Below are positions 41,879 through 50,139 of a stretch of 64,000 bases of DNA, one piece after another. The translations under genes were made by a program, and so were the position numbers. The DNA lies in assembly GCF_047553045.1 (NCBI RefSeq), contig NZ_CP180208.1:62001-126000 (forward strand), given 5' to 3'. Numbering within the stretch: position 1 is the first letter of the stretch; every line of letters begins with the position of its first letter. The notes under the pieces were generated by a model, which was given only the letters and a program-made list of their open reading frames with translations, did not search any database and was not told where the DNA came from. This DNA comes from Sphingomonas_L flavalba_A. GTDB taxonomy: Bacteria; Pseudomonadota; Alphaproteobacteria; Sphingomonadales; Sphingomonadaceae.

Positions 41879-42445
41879 TCACGGCTGGGGTGTCGGCGCC
41901 GGATTTGGGGCGGCATTGCCACGATCCGGCACGGTGAACCGGCCGGTCACCCGGCCGCCGGTGCCGCCTTCGATGCGCGGGCCGCCGGTTGCGGCGCCGT
42001 CAACCGAGGCGCGGCCGCTATCGAGATCGTAGACCAGCCGCGCACCGCGCAGATGGTTTGAACCCTGATCGAGGATGACGTTGCCGAGCATGGTGATCTG
42101 GCGCCGGTCGAGGTCGTAGATCGCGAAGTCGCCGCGCGCGGTTTCGCCGCGGCTGCGGACCACCACTCCGCCGGCCGCGTCGAGCCGCCGGATCTGGATG
42201 CTGCTGCCGGCCGCGGCATCGGCATAGGCGACGGTTACCCGCTGCGAATCGAGCGCCAGCCCGGACTGGCGGACGCGGACATTGCCGGAAAAGATCGCCC
42301 GGTCGGCGCGGTCCTGCACTTCGATCCGGTCCGCTTCGACATCGACAGGTGCGCGCGTGTCGTGGTTTTTCAACGCCTGGGCATGGGCCGTCGCCCCGCT
42401 GGCGCCGAGCAGGAGGAGCGAGAGGAGCGGGACAAGACGCGTCAT
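41879..42445 (-). CDS. lptA: LPS transport periplasmic protein LptA
   Basis: The 188-residue OstA-like protein has a signal peptide (MTRLVPLLSLLLLGASGATAHA) and a beta-jellyroll (VDVEADRIEVQDRADRAIFS, GNVRVRQSGLALDSQRVTVAY). It bridges LPS transfer across the periplasm between LptC and LptD. The C-terminal end is Pro-rich. Its ATG overlaps the lptC stop by 4 bp (ATGA), so the two are translationally coupled. About 90 bp separate it from lptB downstream. Confidence 0.9.
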   Translation of the reverse strand: MTRLVPLLSLLLLGASGATAHAQALKNHDTRAPVDVEADRIEVQDRADRAIFSGNVRVRQSGLALDSQRVTVAYADAAAGSSIQIRRLDAAGGVVVRSRGETARGDFAIYDLDRRQITMLGNVILDQGSNHLRGARLVYDLDSGRASVDGAATGGPRIEGGTGGRVTGRFTVPDRGNAAPNPAPTPQP

Positions 42446-43089
42446 TGCGTTCCCTTGGCCGCGCGTTGATCGATATGCAAGCGGGCGCGGCCCTCCAACC
42501 GGACGATGCGCTGGTTGAGGTCGGCGCTCATCCGATCGCCGCTGAAGGTGCCGAGCGGCATCTGGCCCTCGACCGCGCCGCGGCTGGCGGCCATGCGATT
42601 GCGGATGTCGACGTCGACGTCGTGGGTCAGGATGCGATAGCCGTCGGCCGAACGGAACAGCACCGGGCCGTCGACGGCGATGGTTTCCCGGTCCATGTCA
42701 TAGCGGCCCTGGTTGGCGGCGATGACCGCCGGGCCTTCCTGCATCTCGATCCGCGCGGTCAGCCGGTTGAGCCGGACCACCGGATCGGCGGAACTGCGCT
42801 GCACCGCCGAGCCGGCGCTGAGCACGAACGGTCGGTCCTTGCTGTCGCGGCCGCGATAATTTGCGGCGACGACACGCATCCTTTCCTTGGCGACGGCGAC
42901 CTTGCCCTTGTCGAGTACGAAGCTCAGGTCCTTGCCGGTGGTCAGCGGCGCGATCGCCAGCAGCGCGGTCAGCCCGCCGATCGCCGCCGGCAGAATGACA
43001 CGCAGCACCCGGATCAGCGAATCGTGCGGGCTGCCGGGCGCCGCCCAGCGTCGCCGCGCCGACTGCTGCCGGATCGCGATTTCAGACAT
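42442..43089 (-). CDS. lptC: LPS export protein LptC
   Basis: The 215-residue protein has a single N-terminal membrane anchor (VLRVILPAAIGGLTALLAIAPL) and an LptC-like beta-jellyroll domain (RMRVVAANYRGRDSKDRPFVL, GRYDMDRETIAVDGPVLF). It receives LPS from LptB2FG and hands it to LptA. ATG 43089 overlaps the end of rnd by 8 bp. Gene order rnd-lptC-lptA-lptB supports the call, because LptC sequence alone is weakly conserved. Confidence 0.88.
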   Translation of the reverse strand: MSEIAIRQQSARRRWAAPGSPHDSLIRVLRVILPAAIGGLTALLAIAPLTTGKDLSFVLDKGKVAVAKERMRVVAANYRGRDSKDRPFVLSAGSAVQRSSADPVVRLNRLTARIEMQEGPAVIAANQGRYDMDRETIAVDGPVLFRSADGYRILTHDVDVDIRNRMAASRGAVEGQMPLGTFSGDRMSADLNQRIVRLEGRARLHIDQRAAKGTQ

Positions 43090-43702
43090 GGGCGAAAATA
43101 TCGATTTCCGGCCAGCCGGCCAGATCGAGCGCGGCGCGGTGCGGCAGGAAATCGAAACAGGCCTGGGCAAGGGCGGTGCGCCCCTCGCGCGCCAGCCGGC
43201 GGTCAAGCTCCTCCTTCAACTGGTGGAGGTAGCGCACGTCCGACGCGGCATAATCTTTCTGCGCGTCGCTCAGCACCGGCCCGCCCCAGTCGGACGATTG
43301 CTGCTGCTTCGAGATGTCCTGCGCGAGCAGTTCGCGGACCAGTTCCTTCAGGCCATGACGGTCGGTGTAGGTCCGCACCAGCCGCGACGCGATCTTGGTG
43401 CAATAGACCGGTGCCGCGACCACCCCCAGATAGGCCTGGATCGACGCCAGATCGAACCGTGCGAAATGATAAAGCTTCAGCCGCGCCGGATCGCTCAGTA
43501 CCGCCTTCAATACCGGTGCGGCATAGCGGCTGCCGGGGCCGAAGCGGACGAGATGCTCGTCGCCGCCGCCATCGGAAATCTGGACAAGGCACAGCCGGTC
43601 GCGGCCGGGGTGCAGCCCCATCGTCTCGGTATCGACGGCGACGGCGGCGCCGGCGGCGAACACGCCTTCCGGCAGATCTTCTTCGTGGAAATGGACAGCC
43701 AT
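43082..43702 (-). CDS. rnd: Ribonuclease D-like 3'-5' exonuclease
   Basis: The 206-residue protein has only the DEDDy exonuclease domain: AVAVDTETMGL (Exo I Asp and Glu), LYHFARFDLASIQAYLG (Exo II), and KDYAASDVRYLHQL (Exo III Asp and Tyr). It lacks the HRDC domains of E. coli RNase D, which is usual for this shorter alphaproteobacterial type. It would trim RNA 3' ends such as tRNA precursors. It leads the lptC-lptA-lptB-rpoN run. Confidence 0.9.
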   Translation of the reverse strand: MAVHFHEEDLPEGVFAAGAAVAVDTETMGLHPGRDRLCLVQISDGGGDEHLVRFGPGSRYAAPVLKAVLSDPARLKLYHFARFDLASIQAYLGVVAAPVYCTKIASRLVRTYTDRHGLKELVRELLAQDISKQQQSSDWGGPVLSDAQKDYAASDVRYLHQLKEELDRRLAREGRTALAQACFDFLPHRAALDLAGWPEIDIFAHV

Positions 43703-43744
43703 CAGCGGCCAATAGGCGCGCTGGGCCGCCGGCTCAATGGCTGA

Positions 43745-44533
43745 TCATTCGCCAGCATGCCCGCCGGCCCGGCGGCGGGCACGCCGCGCCGCCATGTTCA
43801 GCCCCTCGACCAGCGCGGAGAAGGCCATTGCGGTGTAGATATAGCCCTTGGGCACATGGACGCCGAAACCGTCGGCGATCAGCACCAGCCCGATCATCAG
43901 CAGGAAGCCGAGCGCCAGCATCACCACCGTCGGGTTATTGGCGATGAAATTGGCGAGCGGATCGGCGGCGAGCAGCATCACGGCGACGGCGGTGATCACC
44001 GCGATGACCATGATCGGTACGTGATCGGTCATGCCGACCGCGGTCAGGATCGAATCGATCGAGAAGACGAGGTCGAGCAGCAGAATCTGGACGATCGCGC
44101 TGCCGAACGACAGCGCGGCGGCGCCCTTTTTGTCGAGCATGGCGTGCGACGGCGTCGGGTCGACGCTGTGGTGGATTTCGGTCGTGGCCTTCCAGATCAG
44201 GAACAGGCCGCCGGCGATCAGGATCAGGTCGCGCCAGGAAAAGGCGGTTTCCAGCGCCGGGCCGTGATCGCCATCGATGGTGAAACCAAGGTCGAACACC
44301 GGCGTTGTCAGCCCGACCAGCCAGGATACGGTAAGCAGCAGGCCAAGCCGCAGGCCAAGCGCCAGCGAGATGCCCAGCCGCCGCGCGCGCTGGCGCTGCC
44401 CTTCCGGCAGCCGGTTCGACAGGATCGAGATGAACACCAGATTGTCGATGCCGAGCACGACCTCCAGCACCACCAGCGTGGCAAGCGCGGCCCATGCCGT
44501 CGGGTCGGATAGCAGGGTGACGATTGCGTCCAT
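43745..44533 (-). CDS. TerC family integral membrane protein
   Basis: The 262-residue protein has about seven transmembrane segments and TerC/Alx signatures (LEVVLGIDNLVFISILSNRL, ILLLDLVFSIDSILTAVGMT) with conserved Asp residues in the membrane. Members of this group export metal ions such as manganese or help with metal loading of exported proteins; the specific role here is not known. The C-terminus is Arg-rich. It is separated from the cold-shock gene on the other strand by 235 bp. Confidence 0.92.
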   Translation of the reverse strand: MDAIVTLLSDPTAWAALATLVVLEVVLGIDNLVFISILSNRLPEGQRQRARRLGISLALGLRLGLLLTVSWLVGLTTPVFDLGFTIDGDHGPALETAFSWRDLILIAGGLFLIWKATTEIHHSVDPTPSHAMLDKKGAAALSFGSAIVQILLLDLVFSIDSILTAVGMTDHVPIMVIAVITAVAVMLLAADPLANFIANNPTVVMLALGFLLMIGLVLIADGFGVHVPKGYIYTAMAFSALVEGLNMAARRARRRAGGHAGE

Positions 44534-44768
44534 CGATGTGCCTTTGGGTTCGGCCGGATAGCCGGGAAGGGTGTTATTGCCGGACTCTATAGGGATGAAT
44601 AGTCATCAATTGGCGTGGTCACTTCGAAATTGTTCGCCCAATGCTGTTTTTTTCGCTATGAACGACTAGTCGGCGCGACTCTGGTTTGCGTGCCGTAGGT
44701 CTTGCGCCCGTCGCCCGGCGTGCAAGGTCTCGCGTTAAGTCGGGCGGACCGGGAAAGATCAACAGGGC

Positions 44769-45521
44769 ATGAGTTTTGAGAAAGGGCGGCGCGGCCAGCG
44801 TGGTGGGCGCGATAAACGCGACGGTTTCGGCGACGAGCATTTCGACGGTTACCAGGACAGGGGCAGCAGCCGGTTCGGCGGCGGCGATAGCTACGGCGGC
44901 GGTGGCGGCGGTTACGGCGCTCCGCGTGGCGGCGGCTACGGCGGTGGCGGCGGTGGCGGCTTCGGTGGTGGCGGTGGGCGTGGCGGCATGCCTGCCCAGG
45001 TCGTCGGCGAAGGCAATGGCGTCGTAAAATTCTTCAACGGCCAGAAGGGCTTCGGTTTCATCGTCCGTGACGATGGCGGCGAGGATGTGTTCGTGCACAT
45101 CAGCGCGGTCGAGCAGGCCGGGCTGACCGGTCTGGCCGAAGGCCAGCCGCTGGGCTTCACCCTCGTCGATCGTGGTGGTCGCGTGTCGGCCACCGATCTG
45201 AAGATCGAGGGCGAACCGCTGCCGGTAACCGATCGCGGCCCGCCGCCGCGGGATCGCGACAGTGGCGGTGGTGCGCCGCGTGGCGGCCCGCAGCGCCAGC
45301 TAACCGGCGAAAAGGCGACCGGAACGGTGAAGTTCTTCAACGCAATGAAGGGCTTCGGCTTCATTCAGCGCGATGACGGCCAGCCCGATGCGTTCGTGCA
45401 TATCAGCGCAGTCGAGCGGGCCGGGATGGCGGCGCTGAACGAAGGCGACCGGTTGGAGTTCGAGCTGGAGGTCGACCGGCGTGGCAAGTACGCCGCGGTC
45501 AACCTGCAGGCGGCCCAATAG
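44769..45521 (+). CDS. Double cold-shock domain protein with glycine-rich N-terminus
   Basis: The 250-residue protein has two cold-shock domains (about residues 82-150 and 178-248), each with RNP1 KGFGFI and RNP2 VFVHIS or AFVHIS. The first 80 residues are Gly-, Tyr- and Arg-rich (YGGGGGGYGAPRGGGYGGGG), like eukaryotic RGG regions that bind RNA or drive condensates. It likely acts as an RNA chaperone. A long leader of up to 100-plus bases precedes ATG 44769, as is common for cold-shock genes. A strong terminator follows at 45565. Confidence 0.92.
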   Translation: MSFEKGRRGQRGGRDKRDGFGDEHFDGYQDRGSSRFGGGDSYGGGGGGYGAPRGGGYGGGGGGGFGGGGGRGGMPAQVVGEGNGVVKFFNGQKGFGFIVRDDGGEDVFVHISAVEQAGLTGLAEGQPLGFTLVDRGGRVSATDLKIEGEPLPVTDRGPPPRDRDSGGGAPRGGPQRQLTGEKATGTVKFFNAMKGFGFIQRDDGQPDAFVHISAVERAGMAALNEGDRLEFELEVDRRGKYAAVNLQAAQ

Positions 45522-45564
45522 CACCTGCCGCCGGCCTACCGGCCCGGCGCGGACTGCATGAGAT

Positions 45565-45601
45565 AACCCCCGGTGGAGCCACGGCTTCACCGGGGGTTTT
45601 T
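45565..45601 (+). terminator. Rho-independent terminator of cold-shock gene
   Basis: The stem CCCCCGGTG (45567-45575) pairs perfectly with CACCGGGGG (45588-45596), with two further A-T pairs at its base, and is followed by TTTTT. It ends transcription 46-80 bp after the double cold-shock gene. The remaining 130 bp up to the MerR gene show nothing I recognise. Confidence 0.93.
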
Positions 45602-45733
45602 CTGTGTATCGGCAGCGGCGTGGTGGGCGATGGCTATCGCATCACCAGGTGCGGATAGCGCATGAACCAAGAAGGCGCGGCCGCCCCGACCATGAGGCGC
45701 GGGCCGAATCGCCTAGTCAGCGAAACCAGTCGG

Positions 45734-46120
45734 TCAGGCGCGGTCCTCGACCAGCGCGATCGACAGATGGGCGCGAATCCGCTTGAGTTCGGCGAGCATG
45801 GCGGCGGACAGGCCGGCCGGTGCCTGAACCACCGGTTGCGGCTGGATCGGCGCCGGTTCGGGCGCGTCATCGTGCGGATGGGTGCCGAGCAGTTTCTGCA
45901 CGCCCCGGATCGTATAGCCTTCCTGGTTCAGCAGCCGGTTGATCCGCCGAACCAGCGCCACGTCGTCTGGGCGATAATAGCGGCGCTTGCCGGCGCGCTG
46001 CAGCGGCCGCAACTGGGGAAAGCGTGTTTCCCAGTAACGCAGGATGTGCTGTGGCAGACCAAGGTCCTCGGACACTTCGCCGATGGTGCGGAACGCGCCG
46101 GCGGCCTTGTCCTCGGACAT
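45734..46120 (-). CDS. MerR family transcriptional regulator
   Basis: The 128-residue protein has an N-terminal MerR helix-turn-helix (FRTIGEVSEDLGLPQHILRY, WETRFPQLRPLQRAGKRRYY, DVALVRRINRLLNQEGYTIR) and a short Pro-rich C-terminal region without the Cys residues of metal sensors. It ends the rpmF-plsX-fabH-ihfA run, a conserved place for this regulator in alphaproteobacteria. Targets are unknown. Confidence 0.92.
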   Translation of the reverse strand: MSEDKAAGAFRTIGEVSEDLGLPQHILRYWETRFPQLRPLQRAGKRRYYRPDDVALVRRINRLLNQEGYTIRGVQKLLGTHPHDDAPEPAPIQPQPVVQAPAGLSAAMLAELKRIRAHLSIALVEDRA

Positions 46121-46125
46121 GGCGG

Positions 46126-46425
46126 TCAGCCGGCGCGGACGATGCGGTCGCGCATCATCTGGCTGGCGCGGAAGGTCAGCACCCGGCGCGGCGCGATCGG
46201 TACTTCGATCCCCGTCTTGGGATTGCGGCCGATGCGTTCGCCCTTGTCGCGCAACACGAAGCTGCCGAAGCTGGAGATCTTCACATTCTCCCCCTTCGCC
46301 AGTGCATCGCCGATATGACCGAGCAGTTGTTCGACGATCGCCGCCGATTCGGCTCGCGACAGGCCGATTTCAAGATGAATCGCCTCCGCCAGATCAGCGC
46401 GCGTCAAAGTTCCCGGTTCAGCCAT
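46126..46425 (-). CDS. ihfA: Integration host factor subunit alpha
   Basis: The 99-residue DNA-bending protein has KISSFGSFVLRDKGERIGRN followed by PKTGIEVPIAPRRVLTFRAS, including the intercalating Pro of the beta-arm (GRNPKTG). With IhfB it bends DNA at promoters, origins and recombination sites. Its stop is 5 bp from the merR start, so the two are cotranscribed. Confidence 0.95.
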   Translation of the reverse strand: MAEPGTLTRADLAEAIHLEIGLSRAESAAIVEQLLGHIGDALAKGENVKISSFGSFVLRDKGERIGRNPKTGIEVPIAPRRVLTFRASQMMRDRIVRAG

Positions 46426-46505
46426 TCGCTCTTGCCCTTTTTACCCCTTGCCGGCGTACAGTATACCAATACGCCGCTGGGTAAAAGCACAGTGCTGCTA
46501 GTGCT

Positions 46506-47468
46506 TTAGTAGCGTAGGACCGACGCGCCCCAGGTGAAGCCGCCGCCCATCGCCTCCAGCACGACGAGGTCGCCGCGCCGGATGCGCCCGTCGGTCACCG
46601 CGGTGTCCAGCGCCAGCGGCACCGATGCGGCCGAGGTGTTGGCGTGGCGGTCGACCGTCATCACCACCTTTTCCGGCGGCAGGCCGAGCTTGCGCGCGGT
46701 CGCGTCCAGGATACGCGCATTGGCCTGGTGCGGGACCAGCCAGTCGATCGCGTCGGGGGAAATGCCCGCTTCTTCCAGCACCTCGTTCATCACCGATGCC
46801 AGGTTGACGACGGCGTGTCGAAACACCTCGCGTCCCTTCATCCGCACCTTGCCGACCGTCTCCGTCGTAGATGGGCCGCCGTCGACGTAGAGCAACTCGT
46901 TGTGACGTCCGTCGGCATGCAGCCGGGTGGCGAGGATCCCGCGGTCGCCGCCCTGTTCCGCGCCGAGCACGACGGCGCCGGCCCCGTCGCCGAACAGCAC
47001 GCAGGTGCCGCGGTCTTCCCAGTCGAGGATGCGGCTGAAGGTTTCCGCGCCGATAACCAGCGCGGTCCGCGCGGCGCCGGTGCGGATCATGCTGTCGGCG
47101 ACGGACAGCGCATAGAGGAAGCCGGAACAGACCGCCTGCACGTCAAACGCCACGCAATCGTCGATGCCGAGTGCCGCCTGCACCTTGGTCGCGGTTGCCG
47201 GGAAAGTCTGATCCGGCGTTGCGGTGGCGAGGACGATCAGGTCGATCGCGTCGGCGGCGATGCCGGCGGCGGCCAGCGCCCGGCGGGCCGCGTCGGTGGC
47301 CAGCGTCGCCGTCGTTTCGCCTTCACCGGCGATATAGCGGAAGCGGATTCCGGTGCGCTCGACAATCCACGCGTCGGTGGTGTCGATGGTTTCGGCGAGT
47401 TCGGCGTTGGAAACGCAGCGCCGCGGCAGCGCCGAACCGGTGCCGAGGATAACGGAGCGTGTTGTCAT
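46506..47468 (-). CDS. fabH: 3-oxoacyl-ACP synthase III
   Basis: The 320-residue enzyme starts fatty acid elongation by condensing acetyl-CoA with malonyl-ACP. The catalytic triad is visible: Cys in AVCSGFLYAL, His in VPHQANARIL and Asn in HANTSAASVP. The ending GGGFTWGASVLRY is typical of FabH. ATG 47468 overlaps the plsX stop codon by 4 bp (ATGA), which indicates translational coupling. Confidence 0.96.
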   Translation of the reverse strand: MTTRSVILGTGSALPRRCVSNAELAETIDTTDAWIVERTGIRFRYIAGEGETTATLATDAARRALAAAGIAADAIDLIVLATATPDQTFPATATKVQAALGIDDCVAFDVQAVCSGFLYALSVADSMIRTGAARTALVIGAETFSRILDWEDRGTCVLFGDGAGAVVLGAEQGGDRGILATRLHADGRHNELLYVDGGPSTTETVGKVRMKGREVFRHAVVNLASVMNEVLEEAGISPDAIDWLVPHQANARILDATARKLGLPPEKVVMTVDRHANTSAASVPLALDTAVTDGRIRRGDLVVLEAMGGGFTWGASVLRY

Positions 47469-48517
47469 TGCGCGGCGGCCGGTGTCGCGGAGGTCTGCGC
47501 GCCAATGCCGGTCAGATCGTCGGCGATCCGCCGGCCGATATCGTCGCGGACCAGCTTGGCGGCAACGCCGATCGCGTGGGCAACGCCGGCTGGGTTGGCG
47601 CCGCCGTGGCTTTTCACGACAATGCCGTTCAGCCCCAGGAATACCGCGCCATTGTGGTTGTTCGGATCGAGATGGGTGCCGAGCATGTGGAAGGCCGGGC
47701 GCGATAGCACGAAGCCTGCCTTGGATCGCAGCGAGCTGGTGAACGCCCGGCGCAACAGGTCGGTGATCATCCGCGCGGTGCCTTCCATCGATTTCAATGC
47801 GATATTGCCGGTAAACCCGTCCGACACGACGACGTCGACATCGCCGCGGCCGAGCCGGTCCGCTTCGATGTAACCGTCGAAGCATAGCGCCAGGTTCGGC
47901 GCGGCGCGCAGCATGGCCGCCGCGGCCTTGACCTCGCTGGTGCCCTTCAGCTCTTCCTCGCCGATGTTGAGCAGACGGACGCGCGGCTGGGTCAGGCCGT
48001 TGACGGTGCGGGCATAGGCGGCGCCCATCACCGCGAACTCGACCAGGTTGCGCGCATCACACTCGGTATTGGCGCCAAGATCCAGCATCACCAGGTCATT
48101 GTCGCCCAGCGTCGGCAGTAGTGCGGCCAGCGCCGGCCGGTCGATGCCCTTCAGCGTGCGCAGGGTGATCTTGGCCATCGCCATCAACGCGCCGGTGTTG
48201 CCGGACGACACGGCCGCATCCGCATTGCCTGCCTTCACCGCGGTGATCGCCAGGCCCATCGAACTGGTCTTGATCCGGCGCAGTGCGGCGCTTGGCTTGT
48301 CTGTGCCGGCGATCACTTCGCTCGCGGCGACGATGTCCGACGCAGCGGCCAGATTCGGGTGGGTGGCGAGCCCGGCGCGAATCTGCGCCTCGTCGCCGAC
48401 CAGCAGGAAGCGGAGCGCGGTATTCTGGCGGCGCGCGAGGGCAACGCCGTCCAGCATAACCGCCAGACCCTCGTCACCGCCCATCGCGTCAATCGCAATC
48501 CGCGGCGCACCGCTCAC
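47465..48517 (-). CDS. plsX: Phosphate acyltransferase PlsX
   Basis: The 350-residue enzyme makes acyl-phosphate from acyl-ACP for phospholipid synthesis. Visible segments are PRIAIDAMGGDEG, KTSSMGLAITAVKAG, AAVSSGNTGALMAMAKITL and VSDGFTGNIALKSMEGTAR. It starts at GTG 48517, chosen because GGGAGG lies 8 bp upstream and the usual PlsX N-terminus follows. It is 28 bp downstream of rpmF and overlaps fabH. Confidence 0.95.
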   Translation of the reverse strand: MSGAPRIAIDAMGGDEGLAVMLDGVALARRQNTALRFLLVGDEAQIRAGLATHPNLAAASDIVAASEVIAGTDKPSAALRRIKTSSMGLAITAVKAGNADAAVSSGNTGALMAMAKITLRTLKGIDRPALAALLPTLGDNDLVMLDLGANTECDARNLVEFAVMGAAYARTVNGLTQPRVRLLNIGEEELKGTSEVKAAAAMLRAAPNLALCFDGYIEADRLGRGDVDVVVSDGFTGNIALKSMEGTARMITDLLRRAFTSSLRSKAGFVLSRPAFHMLGTHLDPNNHNGAVFLGLNGIVVKSHGGANPAGVAHAIGVAAKLVRDDIGRRIADDLTGIGAQTSATPAAAQ

Positions 48518-48545
48518 TCGCCGCACCTCCCGGTAAGCGTGACCG

Positions 48546-48725
48546 TCAGGCCCCGATCGAAACGACCTCGCGGCCGTTGTAATGCCCACAGGACGGGCAA
48601 ATATTGTGCGGGCGCTTCAGCTCGCCGCAGTTCGAGCATTCCTGAAAAGCGTGGGCCGACAGCGCGTCATGGCTGCGGCGCATGTTGCGCTTCGAAGGCG
48701 AAGTCTTTCTCTTTGGCACTGCCAT
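48546..48725 (-). CDS. rpmF: Ribosomal protein bL32
   Basis: The 59-residue ribosomal protein begins MAVPKRKTSPSKRNMRRSHD and has the zinc-ribbon pairs CSNCG and CPSCG. It belongs to the 50S subunit and is the first gene of the rpmF-plsX-fabH-ihfA-merR run. Confidence 0.97.
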   Translation of the reverse strand: MAVPKRKTSPSKRNMRRSHDALSAHAFQECSNCGELKRPHNICPSCGHYNGREVVSIGA

Positions 48726-48914
48726 GACGGCACCTGTTCCAATCCGAATCCAACCATGTACGCAGGGAAGGCCGCAGAAGAACAACGGCCGTCGGGGCCG
48801 CGGACCTTTGGCGGCCGACTGTGCGCAAGCGAGCCTGGGCCTATAGCGATTCCCGCCATCGTTGCAAGCGCCGAGTCCGCGTGGCATGCCGCTGTCGATA
48901 ACGGGGAGGGAAAG

Positions 48915-49388
48915 ATGATCCTGCCGATCACCCTGACGATTGCAGGCGCCGCGGCGCTGATCAACATCTGGCTGGGCTGGCGTTGCGGCCAGATCCGCAC
49001 ACGCGAAAAGATCTTCATCGGCGACGGTGGCAACCCCCTGCTCGTTGCCAGGATGCGGGCCCATGCCAATTTCATAGAGTATACCCCGATCGTGCTGATT
49101 CTGATCGGCCTGATCGAGCTGGCGGAAGGAACCAGCCCGTGGCTGTGGACGGTCGGCGTCGTCTATGTCCTTGCCCGTATCTGCCACGGTTTCGGCATGG
49201 ACGGGGTGGTGCGGCTGCGCGTCATCGGCACGGTGGTGACGATGTTGACGCTCGCCGGACTCGGCATCTGCGCGCTCGTCATCCCCTTCGCATCGGGCGG
49301 GCGGGTTAGCGAGGCGGTGACGATTGGTTCGGCGCCGGCGTCGGCGCCGGCGGCGATGCTGACGCTGCCGCGCGTCTCGCTGCAGTAA
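48915..49388 (+). CDS. MAPEG family membrane protein
   Basis: The 157-residue protein has about four transmembrane helices and matches the MAPEG pattern (RVRAHANFIEYTP-like: RMRAHANFIEYTPIVLILIG, LARICHGFGMDGV). MAPEG members include glutathione transferases of membranes, but bacterial relatives are mostly uncharacterised. The C-terminal 25 residues are a low-complexity Ala/Ser extension. ATG 48915 follows GGGAGGG. It is convergent with the MBL gene and divergent from rpmF over 189 bp. Confidence 0.85.
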   Translation: MILPITLTIAGAAALINIWLGWRCGQIRTREKIFIGDGGNPLLVARMRAHANFIEYTPIVLILIGLIELAEGTSPWLWTVGVVYVLARICHGFGMDGVVRLRVIGTVVTMLTLAGLGICALVIPFASGGRVSEAVTIGSAPASAPAAMLTLPRVSLQ

Positions 49389-49392
49389 CCGC

Positions 49393-50055
49393 TCAGCCGG
49401 CGGCGAGTACCGAATCGGCAACGAACGGGTTGCTGCGCCGTTCGTGCGCGAAGTTGGACATTGGACCGTGGCCGGGCACGAAGGCGGTGTCGCCGCCCAG
49501 CGGCCACAGCTTGCCGGTGATCGCGTCGATCAGGTGCTGATGGTTGCCGAGCGGAAAGTCGGTGCGGCCGATCGACCCCTGGAACAGCACGTCGCCGACG
49601 ATCGCCAGTTTTGACGCTGCGTGGTGGAAGACGACATGGCCGGGCGTGTGCCCGGGGCAGTGGATGACATCCAGCACCAGGTCGCCGACCGTCACCGTAT
49701 CGCCGTCCGCCAGCCAGCGGTCCGGCTCGAACACCCGCCCGTCGACGCCGTAGCGGCGGCCGTCATCCTCCAGCCGCGCGATCCAGAATCGGTCGGCCTC
49801 GTGCGGCCCCTCGATCGGCACGCCCAGTTCCTTCGCCAGCGTTCCCGCTTCGCCGCAATGGTCGATATGGCCGTGGGTGATCAGGATCTTCTCGATGGTG
49901 ACACCGGCCTTGGTCGCCGCGTCGCGCAGCCGGGGCAGGTCGCCACCCGGATCGACGAACGCCGCCTTGTTGGTCGCGGTGCACCACAGCAGGGTGCAGT
50001 TTTGCTGCAACGGCGTGACCGGCACGATCGCCGCTTTCAGGGGGGGATTGCTCAT
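49393..50055 (-). CDS. MBL-fold metallohydrolase (glyoxalase II-like)
   Basis: The 220-residue protein has the metallo-beta-lactamase motif THGHIDHCG, the His in HCPGHTPGH, the bridging Asp in VGDVLFQGSIGRTD and the last His in FVPGHGP. This set fits hydroxyacylglutathione hydrolase-like (GloB/YcbL type) enzymes, which hydrolyse thioesters. ATG 50055 is used. It ends 4 bp from the convergent MAPEG gene. Confidence 0.88.
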   Translation of the reverse strand: MSNPPLKAAIVPVTPLQQNCTLLWCTATNKAAFVDPGGDLPRLRDAATKAGVTIEKILITHGHIDHCGEAGTLAKELGVPIEGPHEADRFWIARLEDDGRRYGVDGRVFEPDRWLADGDTVTVGDLVLDVIHCPGHTPGHVVFHHAASKLAIVGDVLFQGSIGRTDFPLGNHQHLIDAITGKLWPLGGDTAFVPGHGPMSNFAHERRSNPFVADSVLAAG

Positions 50056-50139
50056 CGCCCGGAAATGGCGTGGCCGGCGCGCCGGCGCAAGCCGTCGCCG
50101 CCCCTTGCCATCACGCGCAGATCCGGCTTTGACGCCGGC

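Noticed and set aside
45602..45733. Possible small RNA or tRNA between the cold-shock terminator and merR
   Set aside because: No cloverleaf or stable terminator-ended stem is evident on either strand.
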